From Hippopus hippopus (lineage: Eukaryota > Mollusca > Bivalvia > Cardiida > Cardiidae): DNA of 64,000 nucleotides. This document shows, one piece after another, positions 1 through 10,818 of this stretch (position 1 is the stretch's first letter; every line of letters starts with the position of its first letter). The stretch is from assembly GCA_946811185.2 (NCBI GenBank), contig OX328104.1:15946914-16010913 (forward strand), given 5' to 3'. The notes under the pieces were generated by a model. It had not been told where the DNA came from and did no database searches. It was given only the letters and a program-made list of their open reading frames with translations. Position numbers and translations under genes: made by a program.

Positions 1-1284
1 TTTTTTTCAGCGAAAAATGTATAACTAGAAGTTATTTATTACTCGTGTCTAATTTGAGGAGAGCTCACCGCTTGGCACCCCTCCACTTTTAATAGTTATG
101 AAAGTGTAAGAAGGAACTTTAGAAGGAAAGGAAACGTTTGCTTGGAAGTTCGAATGTCCTCTCTCCGCCACATTGTTTTCAAAAACTATCGACTACATTG
201 ACGCTAAAAGTTGTGTGTGTCTGATTAATGGTCGAGTACATTAAATATTGCAGCGACCATCACGTAATCTCGACCTCTTTCGCACTGCTAGAAATACAAA
301 CCACTTAAATTCAGAATTTTTTTTATCTAATATGCTTGACTAAGCAAGCGGATGGTATAAATCCAAGATCAGACGACACGTTATGTGCAGTCTGATCTTG
401 ATCTATGCCGTCTACAAAAAGCCCCTGTTTCAGCCTTTGTTATCGACAGGTAAACAAGACGTGAGTTTTTATAAACAAAAACCATCAAAAACACAGGTTT
501 CCTTTAACGACAGGATGGGATGCTGAATCGTCATCATCGATGGACCAAGAAAGAAAAAGGTTTTACTTCTTATCAGTTTATGCCTTATGTCATATTTAGA
601 CACGAGGTCTAAAATGTTTCGATTTGTGAAATGAGGTTCTTGGTAATAGTACCTCTCTTACTGTCCTTTTGTCGTAAAGAAGGATTTGATTTAGATATTT
701 AAACAAGGAGAAAATATGAGCTATGTACCGGTATGTAGTAAAATTGATATCCTAGAAGAGAAGATATTCCCTACTACTGCACTGATCTTCTTCTTATTGT
801 ATATATAACGATATCAATCTTTGTAGGTTGTATAAAATGTTCGAATCGGTCGGAAAGGAATCGGTTACACCCTCATACAAGTCACATATCTTTTTTCTTA
901 AATCACTACTTTCTTCATGCTATTCGGCTGAAACTCGTCTTTATTTCGAGTTACTTCGTCTCTAAATACTCTACATTAAATGCATTACATGTCATATGCA
1001 TAGATGACCCTAGCTGTTAATAGGAACTCCTGAAATAACAGTAATTTACATTCATTAAATATTGAATCAGATAATCAAGATATATTATGAAAAATTAATG
1101 AATCAGGGAGAAATAATCTGGAAAAAGATAATGTTATTGTAAACTAAAATATTGGCTGGAAAAAGTTCTGTCTTTCATATGTCCCGTATTTTTTCATCAC
1201 CCTGTAGCACCAAATCAAACAACGAACCTGTAGAACACAGATTTTGAAACCATCCAAAGTTGAAAAAAAAAAAAAGCCGCTGAA
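1..1284. other. No gene seen
   Basis: AT-rich non-coding sequence with many stops in all frames and only the family D hairpin at 361-412. Confidence 0.6.
361..412. mobile_element. Family D hairpin
   Basis: CAAGATCAGACGACACG / GTGCAGTCTGATCTTG arms. Full family D elements are about 215-230 bp, with this hairpin (core GATCAAGATCAGACTGCAC) near one end. Confidence 0.7.
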
Positions 1285-1423
1285 CAGCGTTTTCTCCTTT
1301 TCTTCACAATGTTTTCTGCCATTTCATGGACAATTTTCTTAATTTTATCTTGATTCAATTTGTTGTCTGCAAATGCCTTCGATTTTGACAAGCCAACAAT
1401 TTTGTCGTCTGGTAAAGAGTTAA
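1285..1423 (+). mobile_element. MITE family A, truncated copy
   Basis: Right half of family A, ending TCTGGTAAAGAGTTAA. Family A is about 225 bp, has TTAACYCTTTACCA termini with TTAA at both ends (piggyBac-like), and a central palindrome GGAGAAAATGCTGG / CCAGCATTTTCTCC. Confidence 0.75.
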
Positions 1424-1606
1424 TTGATTTGTCCAAGTTTCGCGCGCGAAGATTTAGTAACACTGTCAAGTTGATTGACAGGTAACGTGAAATACACATT
1501 TTCTACTTTGATATGAGAATGTTCTACCTATCAAAAATCACGAAAGGTCGGCTCGTCTAATATGTCACACGCTTTATTATCTTACACATGAATTCAGTCT
1601 GTCTGA

Positions 1607-2278
1607 TACGGTGGCATATTTCTGCCACGAGATACGAGATAGCTATCATGATAATTTTAGAAAACTATCGCAATGAATTAAAGTTTCCTGGAAATTTTAT
1701 CGAGATAGTGAAAAGTTTCCTGAAAATAAATATCAAGATAAAACCTAAAATTTTAACTCAAAGTGGTTCAATCGTGCACGAAGCTGACATTCGAGATAAA
1801 ATTATCGTGATAGTTCTATCTGTTTCTCGATATCTATAAATAGAAATTTATCATTTGGATGAACTCGGTAGTTTTTCACTTCACAAGATTGCAGTAAGTA
1901 CAAATTCGAATCATTAACAATTGTAGCTTAATTGGTAAATTTTGACAAGACTCGAAATGAACAGAAGTCTTAAAAATCACAAAGACGACTCAAAATGCCT
2001 CCTACGAACAACTTAAAAACCATTCAGGGAAAAGAAGAATTCATAAGGTTGTAGACGAAGATATTCCGAAACTATACCTAATTATAGATACCATGAATGT
2101 CACTTATGGGCACGAAAGAAAAAAAATCATGATAACAGTTAAAATTGTCGCGATATTTCTATCGTGAAAATTATTATTATCTAGATAATTTTTCCAGGAA
2201 ACTTTGTTTTATCATGATAGTTCTCTTAAATTATCGCAGTAGCTATCTCGTATCTCGTGGCAGAAATATGTCACCATA
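1607..2278. mobile_element. 672-bp TIR element with 6-bp target duplication
   Basis: The left TIR TACGGTGGCATATTTCTGCC is mirrored at 2240-2278 with two differences in the first 20 bp. GTCTGA flanks both ends (1601-1606 and 2279-2284). Inner parts also pair (TTTCCAGGAAACTTT-like). No transposase is present. Confidence 0.8.
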
Positions 2279-2393
2279 GTCTGAAAACCATTTCAAGGGA
2301 TTTCGCATTCCGGGAACACGTATGGCCTAAATAAGAAATATCTTTTAAAAAGGATATACTGCGTAAGAGACACTGGAAAATGAATGTCAACGC

Positions 2394-2622
2394 TTTTGCT
2401 GCTAAGTGCGACTCAAGATAATTTTGCGGACAGTGTAGATCAAGATCAGACTGCACAGAACGTGCAGTCTGATCTTGGCTCTACACTGTCCGAAAAGGAG
2501 ATGTCTCCCTGAAAAAAAAAGAGAAAACAAAAACCTTTGAAATTACAATATTTTGGGTTTTACTTTTGGCCGGAAGGTTTTATTCAATGTTATTTAGCAG
2601 GTACGGGTTAGTATAAAGATAC
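2394..2622. mobile_element. Family D element, near full length
   Basis: GCTGCTAAGTGCGACTC, hairpin 2430-2500 with arms AGATCAAGATCAGACTGCAC and complement, then a right end TTTAGCAGGTACGGGTTAG. Confidence 0.75.
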
Positions 2623-4557
2623 TTTTGTAGTTCAGTATGCTTGTATGAAGGATCCCGCAAATAGGCCAGATGGAGGCCACAAAATGAAGATGTCCACATT
2701 TTTAACCAGTCGCAAGTTACCATTCATTCATTCGAATAGGTGTAGCACTACTGTGAGACTGCTTCCGGGTCTTAGTATTCAAAAGTAGTCCTATGTGAAA
2801 TTTACAGTAGCACCTTTGTTGCACTGTTTCATGGAGCTGAGAGGGCTTGGTGGTATATAATTTAGATTTGCTTCAAATTTAGGCAGTGGGGGACCGCTAT
2901 GATGTGTTTTTATTATTTATTGACTGGATTATTTTGTGTTACTGTAGAAACGAAAAATTGGGGTCATGCCCGTAAACAGGTGTTTTTGAGAGGAAAAATT
3001 CTAGAGTGCCTGTGTTGATTGGGATTTAGCTAAAAACGCAATCGGTTGACATATTAATTTTTTTTTGCAGGCCCATGGTGATACTTTAAAGATTAGTAGA
3101 CGGAGAAGCCAAAATTTTGCCATTAAGCGATCTGTGAAGCTTCACAGACAGTCGTTTTGCTCTATTTTTAATATGGGAAAAAAAACCCAGTGGTGTGACA
3201 CCAATACAGCAATACCAAAAAGTAGGTAAAAAACTGGTGCCTTAAGCTACGCCAAAAAATAACCGTGTGGCTGGTTTACGCTCTGAAATAAGAGGTAGGT
3301 CGATAGAGAAGAGAAACTTTTTATCTCGTTTATTTCTCCTATGGAAAATACAGGTTAGGTATGGAATGAAGTTAGTTTTGGCGAAATAGGTTACATAAAA
3401 GGGTTGGGCGTTGTACTGTTTTTTTTTTACAGTAATAAAAAATGGCGAGTCGTGGGCTAGAGACAAGGTCTGTCGGATTACCGGAAACACAGCTATACTT
3501 TTATGTACGTCCGCTCGAGTTAGACATTTATTTTCTTACTGACAGTGACAAAAAAAAAAAGCCAAGCTTACAATGGCATTTTTGTGTCATTTTGATATTT
3601 GAGGACGTTTTCCAAAGTTTCTGCATGATCTTAAACTATACCGGACCAATCTCATGTTTGATTGCGATGGAAATCTACCTTTAATTAGACCTTAAAAAAA
3701 AGAGTCCAATCTTCGAGCACAATTTTCGCCTATGGTGCCGAATGGGTTAAAGAACTAGTCGTAACTTAGGATGGTTTCGTCCTGTGTCATGCACTATTCC
3801 CCCGTAACATAGCTAACAGTCTTCAGGGGGCGTAAAACATATGGAAAACCGGTTGCGAAGATGAAATCAAAGCGTTGAGAACACTGAAGTGGTATTTGTC
3901 AAGGAAACCATTGTGTGGAATTAATAATTTGAAAGAAAAGGAGAAATATTATTCAAATATTGGCTTGAAAGTCAACCTACGAAGCAAATAAATAATTTTT
4001 TCGTTAAAGGGAGTGTACTCACGACAGAGTCATGATTATTTGTGTATTGGTGGTCTCCCATTGATCATTAGGAGGAGTCAGGAGTAACGTCCCTTGACAA
4101 TAGGATGCATGATGGATAGAGAGAGAAACCATGTGAATATATCAAATAAAATTAAGTTTGTAACTGAAAACTATGATTTTGAAATATATTTGGCCGTTAA
4201 CACTTAATTCCCAACATTAAAATCAATTATTTCGATATATAAATAGTCATGCCCAATCAAATGGAGTAGCGCACAATCATGGGACGAACAAGCCATGAGA
4301 CGAACTGGTTTTGGAACGAAAAAGCCCAGGACCAAGCGATCAGTAGACAAATTTTGTATATATAATTGCGCCAATAGAAAGATATGGGCGAGTGAAGCCA
4401 TTTTCAATCAAGAATTAATATTTTCACTATCGATGGCCTCACCCAGTGTATTTTAACATGCCATTTCCAATTACATATCTGAGTGCTACCGAAAAACTCA
4501 TTTGTCTGAGAAAAGTTGAGTTTAATTGGGTTTATTTCCTTCGGCTTTGCACAAAAT
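2623..4557. other. No gene seen
   Basis: Short ATG frames of about 80 codons on both strands near 3242-3684 overlap one another and show no domain. I see no repeat family here. Confidence 0.55.
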
Positions 4558-4563
4558 ACGATA

Positions 4564-4755
4564 CAGAGCTCCAGATAGAGGGAGTGATTTTGGTTTAAAA
4601 ATTGAAATTGTTAATAATTCTCCACTAAACCCTATGTTGTGGGTATTCATTAGAACTGTCTCATCGAGACAACTCTAATGAGTACCCACAACATAGGGTT
4701 TCAAAGAGAAGTAATGGATTTAGAATACCATCACTCCCTCTTATCTGGAGCTCTG
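4564..4755. mobile_element. 192-bp MITE with 6-bp target duplication ACGATA
   Basis: TIR CAGAGCTCCAGATAGAGGGA at left pairs with the right end. An inner palindrome at 4626-4702 (AACCCTATGTTGTGGGTA and complement) makes the element nearly a full hairpin. ACGATA occurs at 4558-4563 and 4756-4761. Confidence 0.85.
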
Positions 4756-4908
4756 ACGATATATGGTCTTCAAAATTCAATATTGAACTCATAGTGGTAT
4801 TGTCTTCGACAAATACCACAAAAACGGGAAATCAGTCATTCGAATCTAGTTTTTTGCTGGCATATGACGAATTAAAATGGTCAAACCTTTTTCTCTCTGT
4901 ATATGTCT

Positions 4909-5170
4909 TTGTTGATTGTATTGGGGTTTAACGCCATTTTAACAGCTAAGGTCATATCATGGCGGTCGGTGACGCACATATGTTTCCTGGCTTTCTCACA
5001 CCAGTACTAACACAACTTTCTTTCCAAAGCCACCGACTACTTTTCTCACATGCTTCAGCAGAGGAGAGGCGAAAATACGCCGGAAAGAAAGTTCGCCTCA
5101 ACCGGGTATCGAACTCATAAACACCAGGTCATGAGTCCGACACGCTCACCACTGAGCCACCCGGGCGGGC
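4909..5170 (-). mobile_element. tRNA-derived SINE (family 1)
   Basis: The minus strand begins with a tRNA-like head carrying a pol III A box (GTGGCTCAGTGGTGAG) and B box (GAGTTCGATACCC). It shares its body with the copy at 16328. A 12-bp direct repeat, CTGTATATGTCT, lies at 4897-4908 and 5171-5182. Confidence 0.88.
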
Positions 5171-5303
5171 CTGTATATGTCTATCGTATCAGTTTTTTCA
5201 AATGGCATAAACCCACTAACTATGTTAGAGTATTTGAATACGCGTACAAAGCTTGATTAAAGCATTTCTGTGGTCAAGGCAGGCGATGTTGTCGTATTTT
5301 GGT

Positions 5304-5540
5304 TTAACCCTTCACCACACAATCCCGAGTTTAGACTACCCTGAGGAAAAAAGTTCCTTTTGAAAACATTGTGGGAAAAGGAGAAAATGCTGGTCACCAG
5401 CATTTTCTCCTTTTTCCAACAACGTTTTCAACCCTTCAGTCAAAAACAAATTACATAGTTCGAGTCACATTCAATTTGTCGTCTGGCAAAGGCTTTCGAT
5501 TTGGACTGTCTAAAATATTGTCGTTTGGTAAAGGTTTGGT
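5304..5540 (+). mobile_element. MITE family A
   Basis: Starts TTAACCCTTCACCACACAAT, has the central AAAATGCTGGTCACCAGCAT palindrome and ends GTCGTTTGGTAAAGG. The right TTAA is decayed. Confidence 0.85.
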
Positions 5541-5603
5541 TGAACTGTTTCGCTGCTAAGTGAATACATTGTTTATTTTTTCCACTGCTGACAGTACAAT
5601 TCC

Positions 5604-5859
5604 ATTTAGCCTGCAACATGCGAAAAGGGACTTTCGGACATTTGCGTAAAGTGTCGTCCCGGATCAGCCTGTGTAGTCCGCGCAGGCTAATCCGAAACGA
5701 CACTTTCCGATTTAATGTAATTTTCCGTTTTTGCGCAAGTCTACTGTAGCACAAAATCTAATGCAGTCGTAAAGTGCCGTCTCGGATTAGCCTGCGCGGG
5801 CTGATCCGAGACGACACTTTTCGCAAATGTCCGAATGCCCCTTTTCGCGTGTTGCAGGC
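5604..5859. mobile_element. MITE family B, hAT-like, with 8-bp target duplication
   Basis: TIR CCTGCAACATGCGAAAAGG pairs with the right end CCTTTTCGCGTGTTGCAGG. CCATTTAG flanks both sides. The interior has two palindromes around GATCAGCCTG / GGCTAATCCG and the CACTTT..GCAAATGTCCG arms. Confidence 0.85.
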
Positions 5860-5892
5860 CATTTAGTAGGCCTACGGAGAGGTATTCTGAGT

Positions 5893-6155
5893 CAATGTTC
5901 ACCAACCATGCTTCAGAACATTCTTAGTATAACTATAAATTTAGACAGTAATACAAATTCTGATTGGCTAAATCATTACAAATTCAGAAAGTAATACAAA
6001 TTCTGATTGGCTAAACCATTACAAATTCTGACAGTAATACAAATTCTGATTGGCTAAACCATTAAATATTGGTTTAGATAATCACACGTTTTGTCAGTTT
6101 CCAATTCAGAAAATTCTTTAGAATAAGACTAAGAATATTCTTAAGAGTGGACCCT
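5893..6155. mobile_element. MITE family E with a 39-bp internal triplication
   Basis: Ends TTCACCAACCATGCTTCAG and a CTTAAGAGTGGACC-type right end. Inside, CAGTAATACAAATTCTGATT..GGCTAAACC recurs three times at about 39 bp. Confidence 0.78.
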
Positions 6156-6179
6156 GATCTTCGATTGCGGTAACGGTTG

Positions 6180-6245
6180 GTGTAGACCAAATATCTGTCC
6201 GCACCATCTGTGCAGTCTGATTTTGATGTACGCTATCCGCAAAGG
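6180..6245. mobile_element. Family D hairpin, decayed
   Basis: Right arm GTGCAGTCTGATTTTGATGT with a poorly conserved left arm. Confidence 0.5.
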
Positions 6246-6790
6246 TTTTTGTTGCCAGAGGCAGTGACAGTGTTCAACATAACAACTGCCACCTGATCAT
6301 GTCATTAGACTATGACCGTTCATCTTCATTTGGAAAAGGGAATATATAGTGTTACTTGTTGGCCTCCAGATACCTTAAATGGATTTTAAATGGCAGCAAC
6401 AGAGTATTTCGAGGTCCCAATGCAACTGTGTGAAATATGTTAAACTTGTTTTCATATAATATGTATTGAGGTCAGGTCAAAAGGCATTTCTTGCATATCT
6501 CAAGCCAGACAAGAGACTACTTCAGCTGGTGCCTAAAATAGAATTATGAAAGCGACGTATTGCAATACTATGTCCTCGGAGGGAAGCAGTGACGCGTGCA
6601 AATGTTATCTAATACAATATACAGTCTCATTAAACGTCACAGCCAAAATTACAAATGACTTTTCTTAATTTTAATGGTGTTTTTATTGTCCTGTTATTCA
6701 TACTATAAAATAGGATCCTTACCACTTTATGTAGTCCACTTTATATGAGGTTAAAGCGTAACAGTACTGATCTGACTCTTGAGATATATA

Positions 6791-6939
6791 GGATCTGACA
6801 TGAGTTGGGCATTTAGAATAAAAATTCATTACATGAATCTAGAATAAAATTTTAATAAACGACCCTTTCGTGAGCTTTATAACATTTTTTGACGATTTCA
6901 ATAAAGTTTTATCTCAAACACCAATGAATGTCAGATTCT
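6791..6939. mobile_element. MITE family F
   Basis: GGATCTGACATGAGTTGGGC at left and CACCAATGAATGTCAGATTC at right, inverted. The inner AATAAAATTTTA is shared with copies at 8616 and 25163. Confidence 0.7.
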
Positions 6940-8615
6940 TTTTTATCATATATCTGTATCTAAAAAATTATACAGTTCATCATGTGTTAAAACAAAGGCC
7001 TACATGAGTATTAAATTTACACGAAGCATGTTCGATTTTATGACAGGTGCGTACGTCACTGACGAAAAATAATCCAAAAGAAACTTGTATATAATGAATT
7101 TGTTTTGAATCTAAACATAGAATTGATCTTTGTCACGATTATCAAATTTTGACAGTAAATTTCACAGAAATCTAGGTTAGCAACGTTTTAGAAATGGGAA
7201 ATATGATCATGGAGTTTTGACCTAATACGGCATTATTTTCTTATCTCATACTTGTATAGCTGTATTACACTAAAGATAAGCATTGTTATATGATAAGAAA
7301 CACAAAAATGATAAATGGCAAAAGAAAAAAAAAAAAAAAACGGGTCTAGAAAAAATAAAGTCACTGTGCGAGTGTTTGACGAGCGAAATAACATATTTTG
7401 TCGATGATTTTGATAAAATTTTGCCTCAAAAGCCAATGAATAGTATATTCTTCTTCTTTTTTCTTTTTTTTTATTAAATTTCCTCCCTTGTTTTCAGTGT
7501 AATATATTCAGGTTGAATTTCCTTATCTTTCACACGCTCTCGATAAGATTTTTGACGTCATAGGAACATTATGTGTCCTTCATTTGATAAAACATTATAT
7601 TGCCCGTTATTTCGAGACAAGAAGGCTTACCTCCACCCTCCTTCGTCTAATCTGCAGGTAGTTAGATCTATATATTTTCATTTCAGAAAACAACCTAGGT
7701 TTTTTCCTCATTATTAAACAGAGATTTTATCTTCAAATTATTGTTTTTTTTACAGAAATTTATGTAAATTCACCATTTAGATTTATTATTAAGCGAAGAC
7801 AGTTTGAAGTACCTCTGAGCGGACGATGTCAAACTGACCTCTGTAGTGTCATGTGTTTTCGCGTTTTTTCAGCGATTTTTTTTCCTACATGTCGATTAGT
7901 TTTTGGAGAAGTATAACCGCATGATTTAACATGAATTTATCAATAAGGATAGAAGGTAACCTTTAAAAGTTGGCATTTTAGGCTAGACAAGTGGATTAAC
8001 ACCTTTTTCACGTTTTCATAAATGAAACCCGCCAGCTGAGTGATAAAGATAGCCGCGTGCGTCCTTCACATTAATTTTGATACTGATCGTATTTATTAAA
8101 GCCAACGTTTCTGCAGGATGAAATTATATGAAGCTTTCGCCGAAAATCTCATGTGTAAGACTGACGCCTAGGCAGACATTTTTTGAGCGTCAAAAACGGG
8201 CCATTTCAAATTTCAAAGCGTCAAAACACGGGGTTCAGGATCAAATGAGTACAAAGAGTGCCTTGTTCAAGAAACGGTTTTTTGGCGAAACGATTCCATA
8301 CCGCTTCGAACTCCCAACCACGTGAATTAAGAAAAGCTTGCAATGCGTTCAGAAAGTGGTATGCGAACGTTTCAGTGACAACACAAGATGACGATCTCGG
8401 TTGTACACAAAAACTACTCGTTGAAAGTAAGAGAAATTGAGTATCGTGAGAAACCTTTGTGTACTTGGTACTCTTTGATTTTTTTTTGCGTATTTCCTGT
8501 TCCAAATTGCGTAAAATAAGCAAATACGCAGCTTATCTGTGGCTCTGGGACTACCCTTATGCAATTATCTTATCATTATCCAATAATTCTTGAGAAACTG
8601 TAATGTGATGAATAG
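6940..8615. other. No gene seen
   Basis: AT-rich sequence. 7364-7455 resembles half of a family F element. There are A runs at about 7325-7340 and T runs at about 7440-7475. Confidence 0.55.
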
Positions 8616-8760
8616 AAACTGACATTTGTTGGTTTTAGAGATGAAATTCTATTAAACTTGACGAGATAAAATTCTTAAGCAGGCGGAGATTCACTTAATA
8701 ACATCTTTCTAGGTTTGTTTAATAAAATTTTATCTCAAATGCTAACTTATGCCAGATTCT
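8616..8760. mobile_element. MITE family F
   Basis: AAACTGACATTTGTTGGTTT to AATGCTAACTTATGCCAGAT. Confidence 0.65.
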
Positions 8761-9699
8761 ATATATATCATATAAATGTATACAGTTTCTAGAATTGCGG
8801 TTCATGATGTGTGATAATATAGGCCTACCTGTGCATGCGTATTGAAATTAACATGAAGACTTTTCGCTTTTTTGGCAAGTGGGCACACCACAGACGAAAG
8901 TATATTCCTATCACATTTGAAGATTATTTCTTGTTGATACTTTTGTAGTAAGTCGCAGATCGCGTAGTCCAACACCAGACTGCACACTGTGTGCAGCATA
9001 ACCTCTATTTGAGCAATCTGCAGAAGCAATTCATGTCGCCGATAGTTTAAACATTAAAAAATCTCAGTGACAAAGATTAGAGGCGGTCTAAGAAACTTAC
9101 TGTGGCAGACAAGAAAAAGTACGTTTCTGCACATTCCTTTTAATTCGTAATCATCTCATAATGCGTAATCTCTTGAAAGCCTTGAGTGAAAAATGTCGTC
9201 TTTGTAACTTTCCGTGTTATTCATAGCTTTATGTTTTTGTATTGATGGTATAAATGTATGAAAGACTTGAAAAAAGCTAGCCGGTTAAACTTGAATACAT
9301 TATATCAATAAAAAAAGAACTTGAGGTTGAAGTGAGAATATATTACACTTCGGAATTTTAATAAATGTCAAACAACCTGCCAATTTTTTTTGACGGTGAG
9401 GCGTTTTTTTTTAACTCCGTTCTAGTTTTAAACAGCACATAAAAATCTAAATATTATTAATCTAAAATAAGCGTGCGTATCATTTATCTTTCTGACCCTT
9501 GAACTGCAAGTTTTTATTTTTACCACGACATGTGTTTTTTTGCCTTATTTTTTTTTTGGAACGACAGCACACAAAAATTGCAAACATTTCGAATCTTATA
9601 TGTGCTTTTCCAGTATTTTTCTTATCCGTGCTTTGGACAAATATTGGCTGTCTCTCTTATCTGGCAACAAAAAAAAAAAAAAATGAAAAGAAAAATACT
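8761..9699. other. No gene seen
   Basis: AT-rich, homopolymer-rich sequence without a recognisable element. Confidence 0.55.
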
Positions 9700-9795
9700 T
9701 AGTAAGGTCCCGAGTTCGCTACCCGGGAGCGGGTGTCAACTTTGGAATTTTTCACTGGCCCACACATTCGGCGCGAGTACTGGTGTAGTTCCCAG
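9700..9795 (+). other. Degenerate tRNA/SINE-like fragment
   Basis: GTCCCGAGTTCGCTACCCGG resembles a B-box arm with following GC-rich sequence unlike its AT-rich surroundings. No full element could be delimited. Confidence 0.3.
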
Positions 9796-9988
9796 GAAGC
9801 AGAATCGTGAGAGATTAGCATAAGTTGTAAGAACTTGTTTCTCAATCGATGTAAAATAAATATGTTTAAACTAAACTTAAGTAATGAGATATAGAGATAT
9901 AGACCTTTTCTTTCATTGATTGGTTCTCCTTTAAAAGTGTGTTTGACTGTAAATCTTCTCTCGATCTGCTAAGCAAAATTCTATGTGC

Positions 9989-10033
9989 CTCCAGGGATCC
10001 TATATATACAATGTGTATATACGATCCCTGGTG
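9989..10033. repeat. Short hairpin in the lectin 3' flank
   Basis: CCAGGGATCCTATATATACA pairs with GTATATACGATCCCTGG across a 4-6-bp loop. Confidence 0.7.
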
Positions 10034-10092
10034 CCTCTGAGCAGAGCTTTGATGAAAATGGAGATTTCGATCAAAGAAAGTCAATGAACGTC

Positions 10093-10098
10093 TTTATT
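10093..10098 (-). other. Candidate polyadenylation signal for the lectin gene
   Basis: AATAAA on the minus strand, about 430 bp past the lectin stop. If used, the 3' UTR would contain the family C MITE at 10221-10484. Confidence 0.3.
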
Positions 10099-10220
10099 AG
10101 CTTCCAGGATGTCCTGATATTTTAAAGCTAAAGTATTGATGTTTAATGCATTATTTTGCCCATTCAAAAATTAGGGCTTTTTTTCAATCACCTTAGTTTC
10201 CTAGAATATCATCTAACGTA

Positions 10221-10484
10221 TGAGTCATGCTCTGGCAAAAGGGGGTTTAATGAATCTATGTGATGCATTATACCAAGCAAGTCATCTCATAATCATGGAT
10301 TCATAAAATCCATTTTGTCTAACAACCGACTGAATCCGGAGGTAGGCTGGTCCTGTGATATGCACAGAATTTAAAAATAGCAAAACGTTTCGACCCATGT
10401 CAGCCTGCGCGGAGTGCGCAGGCTGACAGGGGTCGATACTTTTTGCAGATGGATAAAGCCCCCTTTTCACAAAGGATTGTTCAT
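10221..10484 (-). mobile_element. MITE family C in the lectin 3' flank
   Basis: Family C is about 262 bp, TIR TGAGCCATGCTCTGTGAAAA, with a subterminal palindrome CAGCCTGCGC / GCGCAGGCTG. This copy ends 42 bp past the lectin stop, so it may be transcribed in the 3' UTR. Confidence 0.85.
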
Positions 10485-10525
10485 ATGTTTTTGTGACTGG
10501 CCAATATCTTAGCATTTCAGCCCAG

Positions 10526-10818
10526 CTAAATAGTCGGATTTAATCCATCCTTCCTTTGAGATTTTTTCGGTTGCTTCACACGTTGAATGACTTCCGCAAT
10601 GTTGTGTCTGAACATCGACAAGTCTCGCCAGAGTTTTGAAGCATCCAGTAGAAACACACCGAGAAAAACACAAACAAGCACAACAACTCCCATACTTCCA
10701 ATTCCAATAGCGGAAGGTCTGTTGTCAGTATGCGTCCTCCCAGGATTCCTTTTCCGGTCTATAATCACGACTTCCGGTGTTACATCTGCAATGATCACCG
10801 TTTCACTTAAAGATAAAT
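10526..10818 (-). CDS. Lectin exon 5 (transmembrane segment and tail)
   Basis: Residues 198-294 with a TAG stop. A juxtamembrane linker is followed by AIGIGSMGVVVLVCVFLGVF and LL, a clear membrane helix, then a basic tail. Phase requires the second AG of GTAGAG as acceptor. Using the first AG would shift frame and stop after three codons. Confidence 0.7.

Noticed and set aside
1588..1839. 83-codon plus ORF
   Set aside because: It lies inside the 672-bp TIR element and reads through its inverted end.
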